A DNA stretch of 64,000 nt. It comes from Ampelomyces quisqualis (lineage: Eukaryota > Ascomycota > Dothideomycetes > Pleosporales > Phaeosphaeriaceae). Location: the NCBI GenBank assembly GCA_018398575.1, contig JAGTXZ010000010.1, positions 2,790,001-2,854,000 on the forward strand, written 5' to 3'. Numbering within the stretch: the first letter of the stretch is position 1; each line of letters begins with the position of its first letter. A program made the position numbers and the translations under genes. This document shows positions 33,826 through 44,439 of this stretch, piece after piece. The notes under the pieces were generated by a model that made no database searches, was not told the DNA's origin, and worked only from the letters and a program-made list of their open reading frames with translations.

Positions 33826-35450
33826 GTAAGTAGCGTAGCAATTAGTAAGAAGTTCTAAATAAACTATTAATTAAAGTTAATAAAGCCTAGAAAGGATTAG
33901 ATGTCTTTTACTATAGTAGGCGTTAGCTAATCTTTAACAACTTTAATCTTATCCTTGCTTATTTGTACTCTATTCTTTCTAACTATGTATCTTAGAAATT
34001 CTACTTCTTTCTAGTACTATTTATATTTGTTAGAGTCTACTACTAGAAAGAACTTTTCTAGTAGCATTAGAATTGTATAAACATATTCTGTATATTTCTT
34101 CTTATTTTCTAAATAAATAAAGATATTATTAAGGTATTTAATAACAAATATGTTAAGGTGTTTTTGAAGTATATTATTAATAAGTGCTTAACACGTTGCT
34201 AGAGTGTTAGTAAGACTAAATAGCATTACTAGGTACTTGTAGTAGCTGTAGCGTGTTCTAAACACTATCTTTTATTCTTTACCTTTTTTTATGCGTATAA
34301 AGTTGTACACGCCTCTTAGATCTAATACTATAAAGATCTTTACATAAGCTAGTTAAACTTATAGTTCTAAAATACTAAGTAGTAAGTATTAATTCTTAAC
34401 TATAATGTTATTAAGTTTCTAAAAGTTAATACATAGTTGTAGTTTACTACTCTTCTTTAGTACAAATATAATTAGGTATCTAGCTAGTAATTCTAATACT
34501 TAAATAAAACCTTTCTTTAGGTTTACTTAGATATACTCTTAGAGTGCTTTTAGCTCTTTTTCTAATAATCTATAGATTAGTCTAAAGGTTAGCCTTTTCT
34601 CTTCTTCTAGGACAATCTTATAGTCTTACTCCTAATGTTTAGGCAGTGCTTCTAGACCTGTTTCTTTTAAGAATAGTTTCTTAAACTTTCTATATTCCTT
34701 AAGTATATTAAGAGTTACACGTTTCTCTAAAACTTGTAACATATTAGTAATTCTTTCTTAATTATTTAAGTTAACTAGTTATATCTTTAACTGCGTCTTA
34801 GTTAAAGTAATATTATTAATTATCTTCTTATCTACCATTAAACGCTACTAATGCGTAGGCTTAGAATCTGTTATGTTGTTATAATTTCCTAGAGAGATAG
34901 ATCTCTTTCTCTAGTCTATCTATAGGCTCTTCTCTCTAAACTATAGAAGTCCTAATATAATGTTATAGGTAGCTAATCTAAAGATATCTAGGTATATTTC
35001 CTGTTTAGTTTCTTAAATGTTAAGTTCTATAGTAGTTTTATATCTAATAAGTAACTTATTAAGTATCTACTCTCTATTTGCAATATAAAGTTTATATAAT
35101 TATTGTTTCTAGTAAGGTTAGAGCCTAGCCTTTAACAAGGCATTACCTAAAATATAGTTTACTTACAATTCTAAATCTAGAAGCGCCTTTATCCTTTTTC
35201 TGTTAACTCTTACTATAAGTTTTATAAGCTTAGCTAAGTTAATTGTGTTGCAGCTCTAAGTCTCTTTCTAGAGTCTAAGATTAACTCTAAAAAAGACTTA
35301 TTCTTTTTATATCTATTAGCTTCTTTATTGTTGTAGTACTTCTTGCACTCTAGTTATAGGCAGAACTACTAGGTGTAGTTTATACAGCTACTGTTAACAA
35401 GTATTCTATTAGATATACCTTCTTTCTCTAATATATTAAAAAAACTTCTT
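33826..35450 (-). pseudogene. pol: pol relic of G (protease and RT)
   Basis: A remarkably continuous minus-strand frame with only Gln/Trp-type stops. Protease near 35150-35240 reads 'IKALLDLELQVNYIL' (family 'ALIDSGAEVNYI'). Then 'FKKLFLKETGLEALPKHQEQ' (about 34700) opens the RT. The palm has 'FIVLDLRGVYNFIRIKKGKE' (about 34330), 'LVMLFSLTNTLATCQALINN' (about 34220) and YLNN near 34150 where YLDD is expected. The frame ends with 'IVKDIQSFLGFINFNQQFIQ' at 33850-33920. Catalytic Asp-to-Asn changes and the truncation make it dead. Confidence 0.9.
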
Positions 35451-35699
35451 ATATTTTATTTATTGTATAAGTAATTTACGGAGGTATCCTTAGAGTAATT
35501 GTACTATTAGTACTTATAAAGTTTCTTTTACTAAAGAAAGTATTAGTTAATTTTACTTCTATAATATATTAGGCAGTAGTTGCTATTATACGCTGTCTAT
35601 AATAGAAGTCTGTGTTTTAAATTACAAGAGTCCTGTAGGTATCTATCTATAAGTAGAATTTAATATAATTTGTTTGCCTTTCTATCCTAGTATTCTACA

Positions 35700-37890
35700 A
35701 GTATAGGGTTTAGTACTAATACTTATCTATTATTAACATATAGTAGTATGTCTGCTTTATATATAAGTTACAGTACGTCTTATATAGTCTGTCTGCGTCT
35801 ATCTCTTAACACAGTCCTCTAACTATTGCATTCTAGCGCACTAGTTTAGGGCTAGCTAGTAGTAAGTATATGTCTAGCTTGTCTAGTGTAAGTTCTTAGT
35901 CTTCTTAAGTATTATAGACTCTTGTAGTCTGTTGTTAATTCTATGTTCTATAGACTCTGCTTTCTAAGTGTAGCAATTGTTCCTTCTCTGTAACTCTATT
36001 TATATTTAAAAAGTACTTATTTATCTAAAGAGTATAGTATACTTGTAAAGATTAGTAAAATTATTTTACATATTTCTAGTTAACTTTGTTAGTTTAGTTA
36101 TACTAGTTATAAATGTTTTTTTGTGTTTAAAGTAAGAGTAATCCTATCTATTAGAATTGTTTAATATTATAGTCTTATTCCTAGTTGTATAATAATATAG
36201 AGTTAGTTAAGACCTAGTTATTAGATAATATAGCAGAAATGTCTTCTGTCTATCTTACTATTAGTAGTCTATTAGTTATTTAGACAATAGGTTAATTATT
36301 AATTATAATCTATTCTTTAACATCTTCCTCTAAAGCGTTAGTTAATACGTTAAGCTAGCTTATAACTTTATTCTTAGAGTAATAGTTTTACGCATAGTAA
36401 CTAACCTTATTATAGTAGTAATAGGTAATCTTGTTCTTATTAGGCCTATCTCTTAGTAGTTGTTTCTTTAAGTAACTTTTTTATTCTAGGCCTTTGTTAA
36501 GGTTGTCTAAGTGCATAGCTTTAGGTCTATACCCTAAGTATACTCCTAGTAGGCGTAGTTAATAGGTTTTTTATTTTAAGTAGTAGCGCTGTTGTTCTTT
36601 GTTTAGTTGCGTTTGTCTCTAATATCTTTTGTTTAAGCAAAATCCTTTATATCTTTATAGTAGACGTAAAGAGTATAACCTATCTTTAAGTACTAATTTA
36701 TAGAGTTTGTTATCTAAGTAAATAGCTTTATTCTAAAGTTCTTAAAGAGTAGTTATATATATTCTGCTGCGCATAAGTTTAGCTTATATAGTCGCCTTAA
36801 GGCCTTGCTTATATATACACATTAGAGTAGTATTGTCTTACTAGATTTGTTTAGCGTATTATTAAAAGACATTAGTATAGTTAGCAGCTAATTTAGTTTG
36901 TTTTAGACTTTAGATTTTTTGTTCTGTAATTATAGATTCTTTAAGAGGTAAGAAGATCTGTTAAAGGCGTGTTTTAAACGTTTACTAGTCTTCTACAAGA
37001 TTAGTGTTATCTGTATCTGTAATATTATTGTCTTTATACTTTTAGAGGATTAGAAGTACTTATTTCTTAGCGTTGCCTTTTATATAGGTTGTAGCAAGAA
37101 TAACTTTATTATTATTCTAAATCTTATCTTCTTTTACATAGAAGTACCTATTAAACTAAAAGATTTAGGTCTTAAGTTTGTTGCAGTCTCTATAGTAGAG
37201 ATTAGGTTTATTAACCTTAAGTCTAGGTTGTCCTACTTAGGAATGCTTAGGTATATCTATTGTAATATTACTACTTATTGTAAGAGTATTTAAAGTGTTA
37301 AGACTGTTAGTCTAGTAGCAAACAATAAGAATACTAGTGTAGACTAGAGGTATAGCTAAGGTTAGTTTTTGCAGATAGGCGTAGAGTTGCTTTAGATACA
37401 GAAGGTATTGTTACTAAGACAGTAAAGGCTAGAGCTTTCTAAAAAAAGTAACAATAGTTAAATAGCTAGTTACTAACTTAAGCGTCTGTAACATAAGTTA
37501 AACACAATAATCTATAAGGGTTTATTATAGTTCCTATATACTTAGTCTTTCCTACAGTTCTTATTATTCTTAATTATTATTGCAGATTCTTATAGTTCTT
37601 TATTGCAAGAAACAGTAAGACTAAATAAGACTAATAAGAAGGTTACGTAACATGCTTAGCGTACTATGTCCCTGCACTAGGTCTAAGTCTTGCAACCTAT
37701 TCTCTTATTTATTTATAACGTCTTATATTTTCTATTAGAGGTTTGTAACAAGCCTATTAGATTTAATATAGAATTAAATATATTATTATTAGATGTGTGT
37801 TGTGTAGGTTCTTGTCCTCTAATAGCCCTTTAGCTATTATATCTTATCTATGCCCTTAGCTGTGCCCTAAGCGTTCTTTAGACTTACTTC
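35700..37890 (-). pseudogene. gag: gag relic of G with destroyed zinc knuckle
   Basis: Minus-strand coding-like text upstream of pol. Near 36380-36430 the residues 'YYYYNKVSYYAKNYYSK' stand where 'CYYCNKVGHYARDCYSK' would give a C-x2-C-x4-H-x4-C knuckle. All three Cys (TGC/TGT to TAC/TAT), the Gly and the His have been changed by G-to-A or C-to-T type mutations. Upstream 'LLGVYLGYRPKAMHLDNLNK' (about 36510) belongs to the capsid/nucleocapsid linker. The N-terminal limits are not clear. Non-functional. Confidence 0.6.
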
Positions 37891-38139
37891 CTATATTACT
37901 TTACTATAGTACTATACGCAACTATACTAAAGTAATTCTATCTATTAATAATAGAAAGATCTAAACCAAAAGGCTTTAGCTACTTAAAGATCTAAGAGAT
38001 TCTAACTACGTTTAATAGATTTAAGGTTGCAAACAGATTTAAATTAATTAGGATTAGTTAAGTTAAGACATAATCTTTTAAACAGGTAATTTACAATATT
38101 TTAAATACTATTACTAGTAAGACAAGGTTTTCTTTAACC

Positions 38140-38430
38140 TATAATTACGTAGGTAAGCTTAGCTATTAGAGTTAAATTAGATATGTATAAGTTGTATATA
38201 GAAGTGCGTGTTATATTAAGAGAATTCTAGATTAGCTATATACCTATAGGTCTTGTATAGAAGAATAAGAAAAACTTATCTTCTATCTAATACCATAAAC
38301 TTACATTTATAGTTAATGTAGTAACTAAGTTAGAGTATTATTAGGGTACTTTTAGTACTATTCTTACTAGCTCTTTTATATTCCGTTACTAAGCCTAATA
38401 AGGTATTTGATATAATATGTATTTGCTACA
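38140..38430 (-). repeat. 5' LTR of G
   Basis: 291 bp; reverse complement of a B-type LTR, including the TAGCTATATACCTATAGGTC and TTACTAAGCCTAATAAGGTA blocks. About 10 bases near the LTR start are missing relative to B1. Confidence 0.85.
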
Positions 38431-38674
38431 AAATCTAGTTTAGCCTTAGCAAGAAACACTAGAATTTTCTTAACTTTAAACGCGTGTATTATAATAACAA
38501 ATCTAGCTATACCAATTAAAAGACTTTATTTGTAACAGGGGAACATGTTCTACAATTTGTACTTTTAGAGAATTTTTGTTTTTATTAATTTAGCTGTATA
38601 GACAGTAGGTACGTGCAGGGCTAGTCAGGGTGGGTTCGTGTCCGCATGCCCGGAGGGAGTTATCCAGGGGGCAT
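38431..38674. other. Transition from element G to the gene island; 3' flank of the gene
   Basis: 38431-38580 is AT-rich and still mutated; from about 38590 the composition becomes ordinary (TCA, TGG, CCG and CGG reappear). The gene island therefore begins sharply just downstream of the coding region. It holds the probable 3' UTR of the minus-strand gene. Confidence 0.6.
38581..38586 (-). terminator. Candidate poly(A) signal AATAAA
   Basis: On the minus strand AATAAA lies about 90 bases beyond the TGA stop of the secreted-protein gene, a usual distance for fungal 3' UTRs. It lies right at the edge of AT-rich DNA, so chance occurrence is possible. Confidence 0.45.
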
Positions 38675-39217
38675 TCATTCTCTTTCGTGGAAAGATGGTG
38701 GGTCCTCTTCGTGTTCATATGGAGGAGGCGGGTATTCAAACGGATTTGGGTGCACCTCTTGAGGTGTCAGAGGGTCGGGCGCACCCGGGCGTGAAATGAT
38801 CTGGTTAGGTCTGGAACAACGACCTTTTTTCCACCTCATGGACCCCGGTCTACTTTCTTCATATCCAACATCGTACGAATAACTACCAAATGCGTCGTCA
38901 AGCAACAATTCTTGGTATTGCCACATGTAGTCGCCGTCGCCGGTAGGGTGGGTTCCGAAACAGTCGCGAAGGGTGTAAAAATGTAGGCACCATTTTTTCT
39001 GTGATACGACAGATTGGTTCAAGGTCCCTCCAGCGAAATGGACTCTGCGAGCGTGTCCTTTCAGATGAAAGCAGGTTTCATCCTTAGTGTTGTAGGGCCT
39101 TTCTGAAACTAGCTCACCAGACGCCGAGAAGAAGGTCGTGTATACGGTGGTAAAAGGGCTGCAATTCGCGATGCCACTAAAGAGCGCAGCAGTGGTACCA
39201 ACAATTGTAAGTCGCAT
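38675..39217 (-). CDS. Small secreted cysteine-containing protein, effector candidate
   Basis: The only intact gene. 180 codons, ATG at 39217, TGA stop at 38675-38677, no introns visible. Residues 1-19 or so (MRLTIVGTTAALFSGIANCS) form a signal peptide: short basic start, hydrophobic core, likely cleavage near Ala17-Asn18 or Cys19-Ser20. The mature part has four Cys (49, 77, 86, 134), enough for two disulfides. The block 'WCLHFYTLRDC' at 76-86 resembles the C-x-(aromatic)-x-C strands frequent in small secreted fungal proteins. The C-terminal 45 residues are Pro/Glu-rich ('FEYPPPPYEHEEDPP') and probably disordered. No transmembrane segment, enzyme motif or known family recognised. Codon and base composition are ordinary, unlike everything around it, and mutation-prone words (TCA, TGG, CCA) are intact, implying it is single copy or under selection. 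Secretion and isolation among dead transposons fit an effector; host function is inference. Confidence 0.85.
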   Translation of the reverse strand: MRLTIVGTTAALFSGIANCSPFTTVYTTFFSASGELVSERPYNTKDETCFHLKGHARRVHFAGGTLNQSVVSQKKWCLHFYTLRDCFGTHPTGDGDYMWQYQELLLDDAFGSYSYDVGYEESRPGSMRWKKGRCSRPNQIISRPGAPDPLTPQEVHPNPFEYPPPPYEHEEDPPSFHERE

Positions 39218-39880
39218 TGTAAAATAAGACTACAGGTTTTTTGTTAGCAGAGTAAAAAGTTAGAGTAGTTGTTGAGTGTGTCGGCATTCATAGTGCGTTG
39301 AAGCGTACGGTTAACACACAGAAGGTGGGTCTTACCTCCCTGTGTACGGAATCCCTCTATGGCGTGATATCTGTGGTTGCGGTCCAGCAGAAGAAAACCT
39401 TAAATGCTTTTGAAATACACTATTATAAGGCATAGGGCCGAGGGAAAGGTCTGGTTGAAGCGGCCGAAGTAGTACCTTAGCTATTACCTTGGCTTGCCGT
39501 ATCTGATCCCACTAGGGCACCTCTTTTACGCGATTCGGCAGACACAGAGTATAGTGTCTAGGTACCTGCGTGGTATGCCGCATGCGTAGGTGTAAGTGAC
39601 ATTTGTTGCATGTCGGTTCTGAATGTAACATTACTTTGTAGATGAAGGAAAAGTTTTTCTAAATCAATTCAACCAAGTGACATTACTGTGCCTGTGCGCG
39701 TGACAAGCCACTTCGCGCGGAGGTGCTAAGGAGTGTGGTAGCATGTCAAGTTGTCAACTGACCATGGGTTGCACCTAAGCAGACTTCGGAATACCCAAAG
39801 TGGTATAGGTGCCCCTAGGAGGAAATTTCAAGTTTGATTACTAGAACACCTAAAACGTGATTATAGTATAACTGATTTTT
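39218..39880 (-). promoter_or_regulatory. Upstream region of the secreted-protein gene
   Basis: About 660 bp of ordinary composition upstream of the ATG (minus strand) without a convincing ORF on either strand. Near the ATG the minus strand is pyrimidine/CAAC-rich ('CAACAACTACTCTAAC', 39257-39272), typical of fungal 5' leaders. A TATA-like 'CCTTATAATAG' lies at about 39420-39430, roughly 205 bp before the ATG. A near-palindromic segment around 39569-39597 (ACCTGCG ... CGTAGGT) could be an operator-like site. The island ends at about 39870, where AT-rich mutated sequence resumes. Confidence 0.5.
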
Positions 39881-39910
39881 AATTTTTTTTAAATATACTC
39901 TATATCTCTT

Positions 39911-39962
39911 ACTCTAAACTAACTCTAACTTAACAAACTCTAACCTTAAACTAACCCTAACT
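39911..39962. repeat. Degenerate CTAACCCTAA-like stretch
   Basis: ACTCTAAACTAACTCTAACT and following bases form irregular units ending in CTAACCCTAACT. It resembles a decayed telomere-type (CCCTAA) tract, but units are imperfect and few. It sits just outside the gene island. Confidence 0.4.
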
Positions 39963-40818
39963 ATATTACACAAAGAAATATATTAAAAACGTGTTTAAGA
40001 CTGTTACAACCTATAAGCTACTAGGCTCTAACTCTACCTAAGGCGCTTTCTTCTAAGTAAGAACTACTAGAAAGTATATCTTATACTATACTACTAATTA
40101 CTAATTATTTAATAAATGGAGTTACTCTTTCTACTCTCTTATTTAACACAGAGCTAATAGAGTAGAATACTCTTCTAGCTTCTTCTAATCTCTAATAGTA
40201 CGCAAAGCGTATAGAGTAGAGATAGTATTCTCTTAGTATATAGAAACTAATATTAACTCTTATAAATTCTTATACTAAACTTAGTGTTTATACTTTTAAA
40301 TAGCTTTTTCTAGTACTAAGATTAATTAACACTACTTAGTTACCTCTTTTACGCTTTAAGTAGTTTACCTCTTATTAACTTAAAACTCTTTTCTTACTTA
40401 TTAAGTAGTTTACCTCTTAAAAATCTAAAGAACTTTTTCTATCAATTAACTTTACTTATTCCTAAGAACTAACTATAGAACTATAATTATTAGAGATATT
40501 CTCTCTACTTTGCAGGCCTTAATAAAGACGTATATAAAACGTGTTTCTATATAATAATTTTTATATATAACTAAAATATATTTAAAATATAGTTTTAACG
40601 TGTTTAAAATATAATTTAAACGCTTTCAAAAGGTATTTTAACGTATTAAAAATATATTTAAACGTGTTCAAAATAGAGGTAAAATATATTCTAAGTAAAA
40701 GCTATCTAAGAGTAGTCTAGCGCACACGTTAATCTAAGTATAGCCTAGTAGAAAATTTCTACCTACGCTAACTACTTTCTATCTCTACTAGAGTATATTC
40801 TATAGTTAGTTAACCTAC
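39963..40818. other. AT-rich DNA without a gene
   Basis: Very AT-rich, no coding frame or element end recognised. It contains short direct repeats (AAGTAGTTTACCTCTTA twice near 40360 and 40405) and the 21-bp array listed separately. Base skew is strongly towards T/C on the plus strand in 40020-40420. Origin unknown. Confidence 0.5.
40598..40683. repeat. Short 21-22 bp tandem array
   Basis: Four degenerate units beginning ACG at 40598, 40620, 40641 and 40662, each of the form ACGTGTTTAAAATATATTTA. Spacing 22, 21, 21. Confidence 0.7.
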
Positions 40819-41092
40819 TGTAATAGGCTACTACCTAGGAATTTTCTTAGTTACAGAAAAACCTTAGGTCTGCACTAGAAACCCTAGAAGAGTTCTAGAA
40901 CTAGAATACCTAAAGACTTCTAGAGCTAGAACATCTAAAGACTTCTAGAACTAGAACTTCTTAATATTCTAGGACTAGAACTAGTAGAAGATTTCTAGGT
41001 AACTATAAAGAATTTCTAGAGTAGTTTCTAGATAGGCTATTAAATTTACAACTTTATATCCTAGTACTTACTCTAAAGGTCAGCCTCTTATA
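40819..41092 (+). repeat. LTR of A''
   Basis: 274 bp, TGTAATAGGCTACTACC to CAGCCTCTTATA. Carries tandem CTAGAACTAGAA-type blocks, diverged from the A1/A2 LTR. Confidence 0.82.
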
Positions 41093-41950
41093 ATTAAATT
41101 TAATTAACCTTAACTAGGCTATAAGGCTATTAGTAAACTTCTACTATAGAAGATATAACTATCCTTATAATAGTCTAAGTGTAATAGGCTAGGCTTTGCC
41201 TAGCTCTTTACACTTTAAGTAGAGCTAAGCTTAGCCTCTTTACCTCTTTATAGACTAGTACGCACAAAGGGTATATAAGTCTCTTCTCTAACAAATAGAA
41301 AAAATTAAAGAATATAACTCTTTCTAGCACCTTATAATTTTATCTTTATAGGCTAGCCTATAACAATTGTTTTCTTTTTTTATATAATAATAACTACAGA
41401 ATAGCTAATTCTAACTATTACTCTAACACTAAGTTAGAGCCTAAGGTATAAGAGTTTTAAACTAACTTTTGAGCCTATTATACGCTATTAAACAATTGCC
41501 TTTAAGCTATAGAGAACTAAATTAACGCTCTTAAGATAATACTCTAGTCTCTTGTAAACTGCCTTAAAAACTCTTCTCTTTCTCTAAAAGCTCTTGCGCT
41601 AAACTCTTTTCTAGCGCTTTATAACATATAGACTGCTAGAAATCTAGCAATAATTGTTTCTACTCTTCTTTTAGTTAAAGAGCCTGTCTAACGTAAGCTA
41701 CTACCTCTAAGTAACCTCTTTTTAGGTAACAAGTCTTACTTTACTACCTAGAAGGTTACTATAACATATAAGCTTAAGACTAACTTAGCTTTTATTAAGA
41801 ACGCTTAGAACTAATATACTTTTATTTAGGCTAACTTATTACCTAAGGTCTAACAGAAAGTTACTTCTTACTACGTATAGTAGTAAATAGGTAGAGATTA
41901 GGTAGAGTTAGAGTAGCTTTACGTAAGACTCTAAGTCTACTCTACTTTCT
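40819..41950 (+). mobile_element. 5' remnant of a third A-like Gypsy element (A'')
   Basis: An A-type LTR (40819-41092) is followed by the characteristic internal start ATTAAATTTAATTAACC and the stretch AACTAGGCTATAAGGCTATT, as in A1. A gag-like frame is readable near 41720-41930 ('TQKVTITYKLKTNLAFIKNA', then 'YTFIQANLLPKVQQKVTSYY'), which resembles the capsid N-terminus of fungal Gypsy gag. The sequence becomes repeat-like after about 41880 and pol is absent, so the element is truncated. Confidence 0.7.
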
Positions 41951-42430
41951 ACCTAATCTTTTTACACTAAAGTAGGTAAGAGTAGAGATTAAGGTAAAGT
42001 AGGTTAGGGTTAGAATATAACGTAATAGAGGTACTTCTAAAAAAAATTAGTGTTTATTTAAGTAACTATAGGTTTTTTACATAGTTTTAAATAGCCTAAA
42101 CCTACTCTAACCTCTACCTAGAGACTGTGCAACCCTACCTCTACCTCTACCTACTACTATTGTAAAATAGAAGAGTAGGAGTTAGGTTGCAAATTTAACT
42201 ATTATAACTCTAATCTATACCTAACCTATAATTAATTTAACTTCTATTCAGCTAGTACCTAATAGGTACGCTAGTAAATAGGTTTGAAGTACTCTTCTAT
42301 AGGTAGTAGTTAGGTAAAAGTATAACCTAAGAGAAGTAGAATAGAGTTTAGGTTACACAGAAGCTAGTATAGAGTTTAGGTTAAGGTGTACAGCTTAGGA
42401 GGTTAAGGTTAGGTTGTTAGTTAAGTTAGA
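41880..42430. repeat. Region of degenerate direct and inverted GTAGAGGTTAGG-type repeats
   Basis: Units such as GGTAGAGATTAGGTAGAG, GTAGGTTAGGGTTAG and, inverted, CTACCTCTACCTACTAC recur irregularly. Two foldback pairs are visible: AGATTAGGTAGAGTTAGAGT with CTACTCTACTTTCTACCTAA (41895-41962), and GCAACCCTACCTCTACC with GTAGGAGTTAGGTTGC (42128-42202). No coding content. It may be a decayed miniature element or minisatellite; the TTAGGG-like words are too sparse to call telomeric. Confidence 0.55.
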
Positions 42431-42789
42431 GTACCTGCTATAGGATTGTACTTGTGCAGCGCCTCTAATCTAACACCTATAACAAGTATGTTACTTAGAG
42501 GTAAAGTAGAGTAAAAGAAATAAGTTTATTTTAGTATATATCCTAAAATAAATTTATTGCAAGAACTAGGTTAAGGCACCTATAGTTTTAACTTGCAGCT
42601 GTTTAATTAGCTTTATAACCTGCTTATTATAGTTATTTATTACAATTTTTTACCTTACTTGTTTTAGCTAGTTAAGAGCTACTCTTTATTACATTTTTTT
42701 TATTACGCTTACTAGTCTAAGAAACAAGAAGGCCTTAATCTCTTCTTCTGTAAGCGCTGCTTATACTAAGGAGTCTAGAGTAGTGCACT
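42431..42789. other. AT-rich DNA, nothing assigned
   Basis: No gene recognised. It probably includes the 3' end of the hAT element whose transposase relic begins just to the right on the minus strand. No terminal repeat was identified. Confidence 0.4.
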
Positions 42790-43258
42790 ATATAATAGAG
42801 TTGCAGATTTCTTAATATTACTTTTTCTATTACTCTCCTACTTCTAATTACTTGTCTAATTCTTGAAATATTAGATTCTAGAGCTAGTTAGACTAGCAAA
42901 ATTAATAGGCCCTAGAAGCTTAAGTAGGTTCTAGACAGTCTTAGCGCTATATTAGGATCCTATAGTTAGTAGTTATAGTATAGAATAGTTTAGTTATACG
43001 TCTTCCTTAGTAATTACGTGTTTTACAACTATAATGTTCTAGATTGTTTCTACTCTAAGCCTATACTATTAATCTCTTAGGATGTCTCTTGCAGTATTAA
43101 ATAAGCGCTTAACTCTAACTTCTGCAAGCTATACAGGTAGTACATCTTTAGCTACCTAAGCTAGGCGTAGGTACGTTTCTACGTTAACCTACTACTAGAC
43201 AAGTATATCTAATAAATTCTTCTTATCTTCTTTCCTAGTTAGAAAAGTGCTAAGGTAG
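42790..43258 (-). pseudogene. hAT transposase, C-terminal dimerisation region (split by H)
   Basis: Minus-strand frame starting at the H insertion point: 'LLDILVQQQVNVETYLRLAQ', then 'VAKDVLPVQLAEVRVKRLFN', 'TARDILRDQQYRLRVETIQN' and 'IIVVKHVITKEDVQLNY'. With Gln-for-Trp and Lys-for-Glu changes undone in mind, this is the hAT-C signature (WW ... P-L---A-D-L-VP-----VERLF--A-----R-RL--ETI), with the RLFN core at about 43095-43125. The N-terminal part continues beyond H at 53833. DNA transposase; inactive because of stops and two insertions. Confidence 0.78.
43255..43258. repeat. Target-site duplication GTAG, left of H
   Basis: GTAG before the left LTR is repeated at 53833-53836. A 5-bp duplication with one mutated base is equally possible (GGTAG/GTAGT do not match in phase). 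Confidence 0.65.
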
Positions 43259-43448
43259 TATAGTAAAGTAACATAGGAAGTAAGTCTAAAGAACGCTTAG
43301 GGCACAGCTAAGGGCATAGATAAGATACAATAGCTAAAGGGCTATTAGAAGACAATAAAAAAAACCTATACAACACACACCTAATAATAACATATTTAAT
43401 TCTACATTAAATCTAATAGGCCTTAGAGGTAAATAACGCTCTACTACA
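43259..43448 (+). repeat. 5' LTR of H
   Basis: 190 bp, TATAGTAAAGTAACATAGG to CTCTACTACA (start TG changed to TA). Confidence 0.92.
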
Positions 43449-44439
43449 TATAGCAACTAATTACAACTCTAAATTCTTATTAGCCTAGGCCTTAGAAGGC
43501 TGCGTACCTGCGCATACACCTATGCTCTTTTATAGTTCTTGTAACCTAGAAATTATAGGAACGTAACAGTCTAACAAGTGTTTAGTAAGCTACTACAGTT
43601 CTCTTTAGAATATAATTAGTATCTATTCTAAGGACATAGAGTTAGTACTCTAAGATTAAAGGAATAGAAAATAGGATCTAGAGCAACGCCTATCTAGAGG
43701 GCCTAAAGCAACGCTTATCTAAAGTACCTAGATTAGCTACTACTAGAACTAAGTTAGAAGAGAGATTAAGCAGACCTTAAAAAGCAGAGCAATAGCTAAA
43801 GAAGCAAGACGTAAGCTGTAGCTAAAGCTATATTAGGCTAAGTAAAAGCGCAAAGTTATTGCGCTCTACTAAGTATATAGTATACTAAAGAAGTTCTAGA
43901 GCACAGATAGCAGAAACAACTAAGAGCAGACTAAGGAAGACATTAAAACAGGCAGTTAAAAAGAAAAAGAAACTAACAATTGCTTAGACAGCAAGTATAA
44001 AGAAATTAAGAAGAAATTAGTAGACTTTGCAACAGAAGCTCTATTACACATTAGAAAAGCTTAAGCCTTTAGCTTTTTAGCAACCTTATACAAAGTAGTA
44101 ACCTTAATCCTAGTCTTCTAAGCTATTGCTTTTCTTTAGTTTATTTAAATAAGCTCTAACTACTATTTAGGCAGCCTACAAAAGCAACGCAGAGACAACA
44201 CAAAACTACTTAACAGCACATTAAGTTATTAACGCCTTAAATACTTTAACAGACAGAAAGCTCTACTACTAACGCCTGTAGAGTTAATAAGAGAAGCTAG
44301 CGCAAATATAAGTAGTGCGCTAAAAGAGCAGGCTAAACGTCTATTAAAAGAGCACTCTAGGCGTAGAAGTATAGGCTAAGATAACTTAATGTTAAGAGCT
44401 CTTTAAATACTAGCAGAGTCTCTTAACTAAGTATAGCTT

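Larger units (their letters stand above)
33826..38430 (-). mobile_element. Gypsy element G (B-related LTR), minus orientation, 3' part missing
   Basis: The right end is a 291-bp LTR related to that of B1 in reverse orientation. Reading leftwards come gag, protease and RT, and the frame breaks off at 33826 within the RT/RNase H linker where A' abuts. RNase H, integrase and the second LTR are absent. The primer-side internal region (about 37900-38139) also matches B1 in reverse. The pol proteins differ clearly from B1, so G is a related but distinct family. Its right edge lies only about 245 bp from the stop codon of the secreted-protein gene. Confidence 0.85.

Noticed and set aside
39280..39870. 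A second small gene upstream of the secreted-protein gene
   Set aside because: Composition is normal but no ATG-initiated frame of useful length or splice-compatible ORF was convincing on either strand.
41880..42430. True interstitial telomere array
   Set aside because: TTAGGG words are sparse and mixed with other GTAGAGG-type repeats in both orientations.
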